NCBI RefSeq assembly: GCF_004116625.1 | Contig: NZ_NXIE01000001.1 | Span: 310,001 to 374,000 of the forward strand | Source: Halarcobacter mediterraneus | GTDB taxonomy: Bacteria > Campylobacterota > Campylobacteria > Campylobacterales > Arcobacteraceae | Direction of reading: 5' to 3' | Length of the DNA: 64,000 nt | Part shown: positions 33,649 to 42,273 of the stretch, in pieces | How positions within the stretch are numbered: position 1 is the stretch's first letter | Layout: the number at the start of each line of letters is the position of its first letter | Notes under the pieces: generated by a model | Told to the model about the DNA's origin: nothing | The model's input: only the letters and a program-made list of their open reading frames with translations | Databases searched by the model: none | Made by a program: the position numbers and the translations under genes

Positions 33649-34395
33649 TTAGTCTAAAACCTTTCCCGTTCTAAGGGCATGTGCCCAATCTTCTCTTCCA
33701 TTCTCTTCTGCTTTTTTTGCTGCTTTTTCAAAGTCATAGGCAACTCTTACTTGCTCAACACTATATTGATTTTCTTCTACTGTTAAAATAGAATAGGCTG
33801 CATCAGGGGTATGGTTTTCCATCTTGTGTTTAGTTGGAAGTTCATCTTCATAGGCTTGAAGTCCAACAGAACCTGGATTTATAACTATCTGTCCAGAACT
33901 TAGTTTATGAATTCTTGGCAAATGTGAATGTCCACAAAAAATAAATGGGGCTTCAATATTATCTGTTAGTTTGATAATATCCTCATCACTTCTTAACTTT
34001 ATAGAACCTTCTGAAATATCTTCCAATAAATACTGGCTATCATCAAAATATGTTCCATGAATCATATAATATGTTCCACCAATAATTTTTTCAAATTGCA
34101 AATCTTGAATCCAGTATAAAACTTCATCCCCTAAATCTTCATAAGCATATCTTAAAGTAGGGTTTTCTTCAAGTTGAACTAAAGAAGATTCAAGGATTTC
34201 TCTATCTTGATTTCCACAGATATTTATGAATTTATTCTCTCTTATTAATTCATATGTAGCCCTTGGTTCAATTGGTCCATAAAACATATCTCCAAGGTTT
34301 AAAACAACTTCAATATTTCTATTCCTAATATCTTTTATTACTTCTTGTAGTGCATATATATTTGATTTAATATTTGAAATAATAGCTATTTGCAT
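33649..34395 (-). CDS. metallophosphoesterase-family protein with altered first motif
   Basis: A 248-residue calcineurin-like phosphoesterase of the YfcE/ApaH-related type. Motifs II-V are present: NLGDMFYGP (GD), CGNQDRE (GNxD in place of GNH) and CGHSHLPR (GHxH). Motif I, normally DxH, reads SNIKSN, so Asp and His are replaced by Asn and Lys and one metal position is likely weakened. The gene lies within the cobalamin operon (4 nt before the aminotransferase gene, 32 nt after cbiH), where a phosphatase for a nucleotide-loop intermediate would make sense, but a CobC-type phosphatase is also encoded at 54960. Function uncertain. Confidence 0.75.
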   Translation of the reverse strand: MQIAIISNIKSNIYALQEVIKDIRNRNIEVVLNLGDMFYGPIEPRATYELIRENKFINICGNQDREILESSLVQLEENPTLRYAYEDLGDEVLYWIQDLQFEKIIGGTYYMIHGTYFDDSQYLLEDISEGSIKLRSDEDIIKLTDNIEAPFIFCGHSHLPRIHKLSSGQIVINPGSVGLQAYEDELPTKHKMENHTPDAAYSILTVEENQYSVEQVRVAYDFEKAAKKAEENGREDWAHALRTGKVLD

Positions 34396-34427
34396 TAACT
34401 TCCTTTTTGTCTTATTTATTTTTTAAC

Positions 34428-35219
34428 TTATTTATTCTTTAGTTTGCCATCAAGTTTATATTTGTTTAAATATCCTCTAGGTGTTAAAACTTTTCCATTT
34501 TTAGTTAGTTTTGAGTTTGAATTGCAAATTATAATAAGAGTTGACATAGAAACAGCTGGATGTTCAATATCTTGGTCTATCAAATCTTGGGCTGTTGTTA
34601 TAGTGATTTTTTCTTTTTCAACTCTACCTACATGTGAAGCAATAATTGCTATTCTATCTTGGTATCCATTTTCTAAGGCTCTTAAAAAGTTTTGATAAGG
34701 AAGAATTCTTTTTTTAGATTTTGGATTATAAATACCTAAAACAAAGTCACAATCAAGGGCTGCTTTTACCCTTTTATCAATTAAATTTATATCTGTAAGT
34801 CTATCTGATAGAGAGATGATAGAAAAATCTTGTGATACAGGAGCTCCAACTTTACTTGCCGCTGCTAAAAATGAAGTAACACCAGGAAGTGATATAAGCT
34901 CAACTTTATCCCATAAATCTTTTTCATCCATAATTTCAACTATTAGTGTTGCCATTCCATAAACATTTGCATCTCCATTTGATACGATACAAGTAGTTTT
35001 ACCCTCAACAGCATACTGAATAGATTGATTACATCTTTCAATTTCATATGTCATCCCTGATGTATATAATTCCTTTCCAGCAAGCAATTCTTTTAACTCT
35101 CTTGCGTATTTACTATATGAAACTACAACTTCACACTCTTCTAAAGCATTTCTTGCTTCTGGTGTGATATATGATGTTCCACCAGCACCTGAACTAACTA
35201 TATATAATTTTTTTGCCAT
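34428..35219 (-). CDS. cbiH: cobalt-precorrin-3B C17-methyltransferase CbiH
   Basis: A 263-residue SAM-dependent methyltransferase of the tetrapyrrole methylase fold that methylates C17 and contracts the ring. Family features: KLYIVSSGAGGTSYITPEARNALEECEVVVSYSKY (residues 4-38), SNGDANVYGMATLIVEI, SLPGVTSFLAAASKVGAPVSQDFSIISLSD and LGIYNPKSKKR. It lies 14 nt downstream of cbiG. The glycine-rich entry loop reads SSGAGG where relatives have GIGPG, a conservative change also common in this family. Confidence 0.93.
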   Translation of the reverse strand: MAKKLYIVSSGAGGTSYITPEARNALEECEVVVSYSKYARELKELLAGKELYTSGMTYEIERCNQSIQYAVEGKTTCIVSNGDANVYGMATLIVEIMDEKDLWDKVELISLPGVTSFLAAASKVGAPVSQDFSIISLSDRLTDINLIDKRVKAALDCDFVLGIYNPKSKKRILPYQNFLRALENGYQDRIAIIASHVGRVEKEKITITTAQDLIDQDIEHPAVSMSTLIIICNSNSKLTKNGKVLTPRGYLNKYKLDGKLKNK

Positions 35220-35233
35220 TTTATTTTTTCCTT

Positions 35234-36250
35234 TTATACTGCGGCTGCTATTGTGATTTTTTTCTCATACACATTTTTAGGTATGATAAGTTCTTTGTAT
35301 TTTGAAACTAATATAGATGAAGGTTCACTAACACCTTTAAGTCCAAAAAACTTTGTTGCTTGAGAAGGGCTAAACTCTCCTTGAAGTGAGTTTATTTCTT
35401 GCTCGTTGTAAAACTTGATATCAAAGTTGTATTTTAAAGCAAACTCTAAAAGTCCTTTTTCATCTGCTTTTGCTTCAAAGGAAGCTATATTTTCTATTTG
35501 TTCTTTTTTTAGATTATGTTTTTCTAAAAACCAAAAAAATGATGCCTCAATATCTTCAAATGGTGTATCTCTATTGCAACCAATACCTAAATATACTTTT
35601 GGTTTTAAGCTTAGGTTATCATCTGAAAATGGAGTTATATTTACACAAAGGTCAGAACTTTGTTCATCTACTCTTTTTAGATTTGTTTTATTTGGAATAG
35701 TTTCAAAAATACTTTTATAGGTTTTTACTTCAACTTGTTTTTTATTTAGAAGTGAGTTTGAGATTTTTGCTAAGCATTTTAGGTTTTCTATTTCAAGATT
35801 GTTTTTCTTTGCAAACATATCAAAGGCAAAAGTTTTTGTTTGGTCTGTTGCTGTTGAAACAAAGTTCATACAGTTTGGAACTCTAGAAGCTAATAAATCA
35901 CTTAACTCATTTGCTCCACCAATATGACCACTAAGAAGAGGAATAACTTTTGTTAAATCCATACTCATAACTATAATAGCTGGATCAGTTGCTTTGCTTT
36001 CAAGAAGTGGTGCAATTTTTCTAACAACAATGCCCATAGCTAAAATACATATAATCGCATCATATTTTTTCCAACCCTCTTGTAAAACTGTATCTATCTT
36101 TTCGTAAGTAAGTAGGTTTTCTAAGTTATGTTCTAAATCTTTTTTACCATAAACATCAACTTCAAAATCTTCTAGGTAATCTAAAAGTTTACTAGCAGAA
36201 TTTAGACTTGGTTGGTTTATTGAAACTAGGGCTATTTTTAACTTACCCAT
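35234..36250 (-). CDS. cbiG: cobalt-precorrin-5A hydrolase CbiG
   Basis: A 338-residue enzyme that opens the delta-lactone of cobalt-precorrin-5A and releases acetaldehyde, a step found only in the anaerobic cobalamin route. The N-terminal domain has CILAMGIVVRKIAPLLESKATDPAIIVM and LSGHIGGANELSDLLAS. The C-terminal domain has LGIGCNRDTPFEDIEASF and the SVCEPS-like GVSEPSSIL. It overlaps cbiF by 8 nt. Its presence marks this pathway as the early-cobalt type. Confidence 0.93.
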   Translation of the reverse strand: MGKLKIALVSINQPSLNSASKLLDYLEDFEVDVYGKKDLEHNLENLLTYEKIDTVLQEGWKKYDAIICILAMGIVVRKIAPLLESKATDPAIIVMSMDLTKVIPLLSGHIGGANELSDLLASRVPNCMNFVSTATDQTKTFAFDMFAKKNNLEIENLKCLAKISNSLLNKKQVEVKTYKSIFETIPNKTNLKRVDEQSSDLCVNITPFSDDNLSLKPKVYLGIGCNRDTPFEDIEASFFWFLEKHNLKKEQIENIASFEAKADEKGLLEFALKYNFDIKFYNEQEINSLQGEFSPSQATKFFGLKGVSEPSSILVSKYKELIIPKNVYEKKITIAAAV

Positions 36251-36995
36251 TATTAGCCTTTTTCTCTTGCAACTCTTTAACTAAAGGCTTAACATAAAGG
36301 TGAGATTCTTCTGTCTCTTCTTGTTTTAAAAAGTCTCCAAATAAAATCAAAGCAACACCTTTGATATGAGATACTTGATTTTCAATATCTGAAATTGTTC
36401 CTTTGAAAATCTCTTCTTCCTTCCATGTTGCTTTTTCAACTACCCAACAAGGAGTATCTGGTGAATATCCTAGTTCTAAAGCTTTTTTCTTTAACTTTTT
36501 AAGAAGTAAAATTGATAGATAAAAAACTAATGATGAGTTTTTACAAGCAAGTATATTTTCTAATTTTTCTGGATTTGGAGTTTTACCTTCTACACGTGTT
36601 AGAATCATAGTTTGAGAAACACCTGGTATAGTATATTCTATCCCAAGACTAGCAGCAGCACCAAAAGCTGCTGTGATACCTGGTATAACTTCATATTTGA
36701 TATTTTCTTTTTGTAAAAACTCTATTTGTTTTGCAATAGTTGAGTAAATAGATGGATCACCCGTATGAACTCTTGCTATTACTTTATTTTTATATTTTTC
36801 TATAAAGGCAAATATCTCAGGGTATTTCATCCCTTGAGAGTCTTCTATGATAGCTTCATCTTTACACCAAGAAAGTACCTCTTTGGGAACTAAGGAACCA
36901 GTATATAAAACTACATCAGCTTTCTGAAGTATCTTTTGGGCTTTTACTGTTACTAAGTCTGGATCCCCTGGACCAGCTCCTATAAAATATATCAT
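36243..36995 (-). CDS. cbiF: cobalt-precorrin-4 C11-methyltransferase CbiF
   Basis: A 250-residue tetrapyrrole methylase: IGAGPGDPDLVTVKAQKILQKADVVLYTGSLVP at the N-terminus, ARVHTGDPSIYSTIAKQIEFL, VIPGITAAFGAAASLGIEYTIPG and SLVFYLSILLL. It methylates C11 using S-adenosylmethionine. It is the first gene of the downstream half of the minus-strand cobalamin operon: a 175-nt gap with its own AT-rich promoter-like sequence separates it from hipB, so it may be transcribed independently of the upstream half. Confidence 0.94.
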   Translation of the reverse strand: MIYFIGAGPGDPDLVTVKAQKILQKADVVLYTGSLVPKEVLSWCKDEAIIEDSQGMKYPEIFAFIEKYKNKVIARVHTGDPSIYSTIAKQIEFLQKENIKYEVIPGITAAFGAAASLGIEYTIPGVSQTMILTRVEGKTPNPEKLENILACKNSSLVFYLSILLLKKLKKKALELGYSPDTPCWVVEKATWKEEEIFKGTISDIENQVSHIKGVALILFGDFLKQEETEESHLYVKPLVKELQEKKANNG

Positions 36996-37119
36996 TTATT
37001 TTGATTCCTTATTTGTATTGTAGAAGATGAAATTATAACAAAGAGTAAATTATTCTCTGATATTAATGGATAAGTTTTAGTATTTGTGGTTAATTTTTAC
37101 TTTTTATTATATTATAAAT

Positions 37120-37155
37120 TATAAGTAAGATTTGATTTATGGGGACTTACTTATA
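37120..37155. repeat. 10-bp inverted repeat TATAAGTAAG / CTTACTTATA
   Basis: Perfect arms at 37120-37129 and 37146-37155 with a 16-nt spacer, 15 nt after the hipB stop. There is no T run on either strand. It could be a weak terminator, an operator, or a trace of the insertion of hipA-hipB. Confidence 0.4.
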
Positions 37156-37170
37156 TAAAACTAAATAAAA

Positions 37171-37560
37171 CTACTTTGTTTCCTTTTTTCGTACTCTTTT
37201 ATTTTTAGAATCATTCCCCTCATATATCTCTAATACATCTTTGATATCCGTAGGTTTAAAAAGTTCATCAAGTTGATCTAAAAGACCAAATTCTCTTACT
37301 ACTCTTATAAAATTTACCAAAGAGATAGTTCCTTTTTGCTCAAAATTTGAGTAAGTGCTCGCTGAGTTTAGCTCTAGATTTTTACTAAACTCTTTTTGTG
37401 TAAGTTTTTGTTTTAGCCTAAGTCTTTTTGCTCGAAGAGCTAAAACCATAGCTACTTCATCATCACTTATAGTCTCAAATTTACTCATGATATTGAGGTT
37501 TTTTTTCTTATCAAACTTTTTTTTACTCTCAATCATCTTTTTTAAAAGTTCTGAACTCAT
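37171..37560 (-). CDS. hipB: HipB-like XRE-family antitoxin
   Basis: A 129-residue DNA-binding protein with an XRE-type helix-turn-helix at about residues 40-95 (LRAKRLRLKQKLTQKEFSKNLELNSASTYSNFEQ) and a basic C-terminal tail. It overlaps the end of hipA by 4 nt. Paired with a HipA-type kinase it is the likely antitoxin and autorepressor. The order is toxin first, the reverse of the classical hipBA arrangement. The N-terminal 35 lysine-rich residues are an extension relative to E. coli HipB. Confidence 0.82.
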   Translation of the reverse strand: MSSELLKKMIESKKKFDKKKNLNIMSKFETISDDEVAMVLALRAKRLRLKQKLTQKEFSKNLELNSASTYSNFEQKGTISLVNFIRVVREFGLLDQLDELFKPTDIKDVLEIYEGNDSKNKRVRKKETK

Positions 37561-38816
37561 CTTAGCTCTCCTTGTAGATCTCTTTTTGATACCTCGTTTA
37601 GCACCTGTTCTTTTTTATTTTGTTTTATTTGATATTCTTCTAAAAGTTTAGGTAGTTTTTCCTCTCTTAGCTTTTTCATAAGTTCAAGTTTATCTGATAC
37701 AAACTCCAAATCTATATCAAACTCTACACAAAGTTGTACCACATCATCTAGAGTTATGGTTGATAGTGCTTTCCCATATAAACTTAGCTGGTGTTCTAGT
37801 GTTTGTTTAATTCCTTTAGCAAAAGTGATATCATAAGCAGGAGTTGCTCTCCATTTAAAGCTTTTATCACACATAAATGAAAAGTTTCTAGCATGGTCAT
37901 CTTGATTTACAAACATATAGTTAAAAAGCATTTGTAGTACCAATTGTGCTAAACTTTTTTTATTTACATTTAGTTTAATAGCAGTTCTTAGAAGTTCTTC
38001 ATACCCTATAAGTCTTGGTTCATTATAGTCTATTTCTAGTAATCCTGCTAGTGAGTGTACATGGTATCTTGTACCATCATCTTCTATATCAAATCTTTTA
38101 GTTACAAAGTGATGTTTACCTTCACTTTCTACCAAATGGCACTCACTCATATTTAGTCCAATATCTTTGGTTAGTAGATAGTATATGTATTCAAGTTTTG
38201 AATAAGTAGATTTGTTTTCATCTCCATGGGCTGTATCATCATATTTAATAATAGCTCGCAGAAAACCTTTAGGAATCTTTTCATTTTTTTTTCCTAGGTA
38301 TATCTCTTTTGTATCAAGGTTTATAGCTGCAACAGCCTTACTTCTAGCACCTCCCACAAAAGAGTGTGCAGATACTAAAAAGGCACTATGTATACTATGG
38401 AAGTTTCCACCTTTTTTCAACTCTTTTGCTTTTTCAAACATCTCTTTTAATTGGATAGTTTGTTCATCCTCTTTTTTTAGCTCTTTATTTGGTTTGTAAC
38501 TTAGTGCACCTAAACCATTATCTCCTATAAAAAGTAGTTTATCAACAATTGTAGGATAAGCTTTTATGGTATCTAAAAAATATTCGTTTAATATCTTTGT
38601 TCCAAAGTTTCCCGGTAAACTATCACTAACAAACCCAGGTACTCCTTCTAGGTATTTAAGGTTGCTAGTTTCTCTTTGCGTTGTATTTTTAGATATGCTT
38701 ATTGGGCTAGCATTATGTGCTTTTTGCTCTATCTGAGATAAAAATATTTTATCTTGCTGTATATATAAATCTGCAATATGTTCCTCAAATAAATATATAT
38801 GAACTATATCTGCCAT
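37557..38816 (-). CDS. hipA: HipA-like serine/threonine kinase toxin
   Basis: A 419-residue kinase of the HipA family. E. coli HipA phosphorylates glutamyl-tRNA synthetase and stops translation. Visible: SLPGNFGTKIL (N-terminal domain), GNGLGALSY-like DNGLGALSYKP, the P-loop region SAFLVSAHSFVGGARSKA, the catalytic NQDDHARNFSF (near residue 303, Asp-Asp-His), and PAYDITFA with the metal Asp. All catalytic residues are present, so the toxin should be active. The pair stands between recQ and cbiF inside the cobalamin gene series with AT-rich gaps of 201 and 175 nt on its two sides, which points to an insertion. Confidence 0.88.
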   Translation of the reverse strand: MADIVHIYLFEEHIADLYIQQDKIFLSQIEQKAHNASPISISKNTTQRETSNLKYLEGVPGFVSDSLPGNFGTKILNEYFLDTIKAYPTIVDKLLFIGDNGLGALSYKPNKELKKEDEQTIQLKEMFEKAKELKKGGNFHSIHSAFLVSAHSFVGGARSKAVAAINLDTKEIYLGKKNEKIPKGFLRAIIKYDDTAHGDENKSTYSKLEYIYYLLTKDIGLNMSECHLVESEGKHHFVTKRFDIEDDGTRYHVHSLAGLLEIDYNEPRLIGYEELLRTAIKLNVNKKSLAQLVLQMLFNYMFVNQDDHARNFSFMCDKSFKWRATPAYDITFAKGIKQTLEHQLSLYGKALSTITLDDVVQLCVEFDIDLEFVSDKLELMKKLREEKLPKLLEEYQIKQNKKEQVLNEVSKRDLQGELR

Positions 38817-39017
38817 TTTTCTTTCCTAAATATTATATATTTGTAATTATAGTTAAAATTAGTATATAAATACAATTATTTATAAATTAAATTATTTTAA
38901 CTTTTTTCTTCTTATGTTTATTTTAAACATATATATTTGTATTTAAATATTATTTACTAAAGTAATTACATATATATATTATTTAACTTTTTTGTATTAG
39001 ATGCTTTATTTTATATA

Positions 39018-41108
39018 TCATTTATTTTCTTTTTCTAAGAATAATTGTTCATAAAGATTTAAATAAGACTTTAGGTTTTTTATATTTTCTTTTTTTAGTC
39101 CTTCTTCACACCATTGTTTTATATGTAAAGGATAAGTATCTATAAAAGGAGTAAAAAGTTCATTTACTTGGTTTTCTAGTATTTTATCATGTTCTTTTAA
39201 AAGTTTAATATGTGAAATAGTTGTGGCTTCTTGTATTTGCTTTATTTCAGAGATTTCAGTAATAGTCTTTCCTTCTTCAATAAGTTCTAAAGTCTCAAGG
39301 TATGTTTTTGTAAGTTTTTTCTTCTGGTCTGGTTTAAACTTTTTAGTTAGTTCTAAAAAAGCTTCTCCATATTTTTCCCATTTTGTTTCACCTATACCAT
39401 TTATGTTTAAAAATTCTTCTTTTGTTAAAGGAAGTTTATCACTTATTTCAACTAAAACTTTATCACTAAATATTACATATGAAGGTACTTGTTCTTCTTT
39501 AGCTATTTTTGTTCGAAGATCTTTAAAGTCTTCAAAAAACTGTGAATATTGTTTATTTCCTTGTTTTATTTCTTCTTTTTCTATAATACCTATTTTATCA
39601 AGATCAATTAAAACTTGTTGTTTACCTTTTAGAATCTCATTTCCCAAAGAAGTTAGTTTTAAAGCTCTGTGTTCTCCTAATACTAATGCTTCAATATCAA
39701 AAAGTCTATCAACTATTGCATCCCATTCATTTTTACTTTTATCCTCTCCAATTCCATATACTGAAAGTTTCTCGTGAGAAAATTGAAATATTCTTTTATT
39801 TTTAGAAGCTCTTAAAATATCTATAATATGGTTTTGTCCAAAAGATTGATTAGCTCTTACTACAGCCGATAGAAATTTTCTAGCTTCAATTGTGATATCT
39901 AAAGTTTCTGTTTTTTCTTTTGTACAATTATCACACTTTGTATTGCAAGCTTCAATATTATCATCAAAATAAGAGGCAATAAATTTGTGTCTACAACTTG
40001 AACTGTTTGAAAACTGATACATTTTATTTAGTTTTTGAGTAAGAAGAATTTTATATTCAGGGTTTGTTATGTCCTCCATCATATTTAATCTACTTATTTC
40101 ATCGGCTTTTGTATATAAAAGTAATGTTTCACTTTCTAAACCATCTCTACCTGCACGACCAATTTCTTGATAATAGTTTTCAAGTGTTTTTGGCATAGAA
40201 GTATGAACTACAAAACGAATATTACTTTTGTCTATACCCATTCCAAAAGCTATCGTTGCAACAACAATATTTATTTCGTCATTTAAAAATTCAGTATAAA
40301 CCTTATGTCTAATTTCGGGATTTAAACCTGCATGATATGCTTTTGCTTTAAATTCGTGATTTTGCAAATATTTGGCTGTTGTTTCAGTCTCTTTCCTTGT
40401 AAAACAATATATTATACCTGTTTCTTTATTTTTGTTTTTTAAAAATTCTAGAACTTGGCTTTGCCCATTTGAAACTCTTTTTTTTGCTTTTATAGTAAGG
40501 TTTTCTCTTTTAGTTTTTCCCCTTAAAACTACAGGATTGCTAAGGTTTAGGCTTTTTATAATACTTTCTTGCACTTTTAAAGTTGCAGTTGCTGTAAAAG
40601 CAACCACAGGAGTATTTGGAAAGTATTTTTTCAACAATGAAAGTTTTTGATAATCAGCTCTAAACTCATGTCCCCATTCACTAACACAGTGGGCTTCATC
40701 TATAACAAAGAATGAGATATCAATTGACTTTAAAAAATCTAAAAAACCATTTGCACTAAATCTTTCAGGTGCTATATATAAAAGTTTAATATTCCCCTTT
40801 TTTACATCATTAAACACCTGATTTATTTCTTCAATACTTTGAGAAGAATTAATCATAGAAGCTTTAATATTATTTGCCTTTAAAGCAACTACTTGATCTT
40901 GCATAAGTGCTATTAGTGGAGAAATAACTATTGTTAAACCTTCAAAAATCAAAGATGGAAGTTGATAACATAAAGATTTACCAGCTCCTGTAGGGATAAT
41001 TGTTACTAAGTCTTTTTTTTCTAGTATAGAGTCAATAGCTTTTTCTTGAAAGTCTCTAAATGAGCTATGCCCAAAGGTTTTATTTAGTATTTCATATTTT
41101 TGATTCAT
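39018..41108 (-). CDS. recQ: RecQ-family ATP-dependent DNA helicase
   Basis: A 696-residue 3'-5' helicase for recombination and fork repair. Motifs in order: FRDFQEKAID (motif 0), PTGAGKSLCYQLP (Walker A, Lys44), VIDEAHCVSEWGHEFR (motif II near 138), FTATATLKV, IIYCFTRKE, AFGMGIDKSNIRFVVH, QEIGRAGRDG (motif VI), the zinc-binding cysteines SSCRHKFIASYFDD...CNTKCDNC, an RQC domain and an HRDC domain (about 520-600). It overlaps the end of cbiET by 17 nt, so it is translated as part of the cobalamin operon despite having no link to B12. Confidence 0.95.
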   Translation of the reverse strand: MNQKYEILNKTFGHSSFRDFQEKAIDSILEKKDLVTIIPTGAGKSLCYQLPSLIFEGLTIVISPLIALMQDQVVALKANNIKASMINSSQSIEEINQVFNDVKKGNIKLLYIAPERFSANGFLDFLKSIDISFFVIDEAHCVSEWGHEFRADYQKLSLLKKYFPNTPVVAFTATATLKVQESIIKSLNLSNPVVLRGKTKRENLTIKAKKRVSNGQSQVLEFLKNKNKETGIIYCFTRKETETTAKYLQNHEFKAKAYHAGLNPEIRHKVYTEFLNDEINIVVATIAFGMGIDKSNIRFVVHTSMPKTLENYYQEIGRAGRDGLESETLLLYTKADEISRLNMMEDITNPEYKILLTQKLNKMYQFSNSSSCRHKFIASYFDDNIEACNTKCDNCTKEKTETLDITIEARKFLSAVVRANQSFGQNHIIDILRASKNKRIFQFSHEKLSVYGIGEDKSKNEWDAIVDRLFDIEALVLGEHRALKLTSLGNEILKGKQQVLIDLDKIGIIEKEEIKQGNKQYSQFFEDFKDLRTKIAKEEQVPSYVIFSDKVLVEISDKLPLTKEEFLNINGIGETKWEKYGEAFLELTKKFKPDQKKKLTKTYLETLELIEEGKTITEISEIKQIQEATTISHIKLLKEHDKILENQVNELFTPFIDTYPLHIKQWCEEGLKKENIKNLKSYLNLYEQLFLEKENK

Positions 41109-42273
41109 TTATCTTCTTTTTTATTTTTATTTGAAATAGTTGTCTTTCAGGTTCTACTAAATCTAACTTTCCTTTATATGTTGTAAGTGAGATTGAGTGG
41201 ATTTCATACTCTATTTTTGCTTCATTTAATACAGTTAACATTAGGTTTAAATGTTTTAGTGTTATTGCATTAATAAGCATAATTCCATTTTCATCTAATT
41301 TTTTATAAAGTATTGGAAGTTGTTTTATAACTTCAACTCCACCACCACCTACAAAGATTCTTTGTGGAGTCTCTTCTAAAGTTGGGAGTATATCTTGTGC
41401 TTCACCTACAAGAAGTTTTGTATTTACTACATGATGATTTATAAGATTTTGTTTTATAAACTCTGCTCTTGTTTCATTTTTTTCAAAAAGTGTTGTTTTA
41501 ACCTTGTATCTTTTGTATGCTTCAATAGCACAAGAACCACTTCCTGCTCCAATATCCCATAAAAGATTGTTTGGTTCTAAATCAAGGTTTTGTAAAGTAA
41601 GTTGTCTTTTGTATTTCTTTGTAATCATTCCTCGTTCAGTCTCAAACTCTACATCTTCACTAATTATGTTTTTAGATTCAAACTCTTTTTTAATAAGTAG
41701 TACAAAAGGTTGAGACAAATCAAAAGATTTTTCATCAAAGTTAAGTAAATCTATCTCTTCTATTTTTTCATCAACGAAGCCAAGCTTATATCCTATAGTT
41801 GTAGTTATAGAAGAAGAGTTAAAAAATGAAAGGGCAGTTTTTAATCTTGCAATTGTAAATTTATCACAAAGCACAAAAGTATATTTATTTTGTAAAAAGT
41901 TTTCTAAATCAAAATCAACTCTTCCATGTAAAGATATAGTATCAATATCTGTTTCATTGATAAATAGTTTTTCTAACATATAGGTTTTAGAAGAAGTGTT
42001 ATTTATGATTTTTACTTTTTCTTTAGGTAAGTTTTTAGCAATAATTGTTCCAGCAGAAAAAAATAGAGGAGAACCTGTTACTACATATAAAATCTCTTCT
42101 TTATCGTAGTTTTCTAAAAGATACTCTTTTGCTTCTTTATATTTTAGTTTTAGAATATTTGAAGCTTCTTCTTTGAAGTTTGAATCACAGATAATCTTGT
42201 CAAACCTGCTAATATCAAAGTCTAAATTTGTAAAGGTATAATCTCCCATACCATTACCAGCTATTGTTACCAT
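41092..42273 (-). CDS. cbiET: fused cobalt-precorrin-7 C5- and cobalt-precorrin-6B C15-methyltransferase CbiET
   Basis: A 393-residue fusion. Residues 1 to about 190 are a CbiE tetrapyrrole methylase (IAGNGMGDYTFTNLDFDISRFDKII, VVTGSPLFFSAGTIIAK). Residues about 205-393 are the CbiT Rossmann methyltransferase with LLWDIGAGSGSCAIEAYKR and decarboxylation of the C12 acetate as its second activity. Together they methylate C5 and C15. It overlaps cbiD by 7 nt upstream and recQ by 17 nt downstream. Confidence 0.92.
   Translation of the reverse strand: MVTIAGNGMGDYTFTNLDFDISRFDKIICDSNFKEEASNILKLKYKEAKEYLLENYDKEEILYVVTGSPLFFSAGTIIAKNLPKEKVKIINNTSSKTYMLEKLFINETDIDTISLHGRVDFDLENFLQNKYTFVLCDKFTIARLKTALSFFNSSSITTTIGYKLGFVDEKIEEIDLLNFDEKSFDLSQPFVLLIKKEFESKNIISEDVEFETERGMITKKYKRQLTLQNLDLEPNNLLWDIGAGSGSCAIEAYKRYKVKTTLFEKNETRAEFIKQNLINHHVVNTKLLVGEAQDILPTLEETPQRIFVGGGGVEVIKQLPILYKKLDENGIMLINAITLKHLNLMLTVLNEAKIEYEIHSISLTTYKGKLDLVEPERQLFQIKIKKKINESKI

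Noticed and set aside
38817-39017. ATATTTGTA repeats upstream of hipA as operators
   Set aside because: Two partial direct copies occur, but the region is almost pure A and T, so such matches are expected by chance.
39223-39777. Plus-strand 184-codon frame inside recQ
   Set aside because: Antisense to a complete RecQ with all motifs; rich in Ser, Phe and Ile as expected for a shadow frame.
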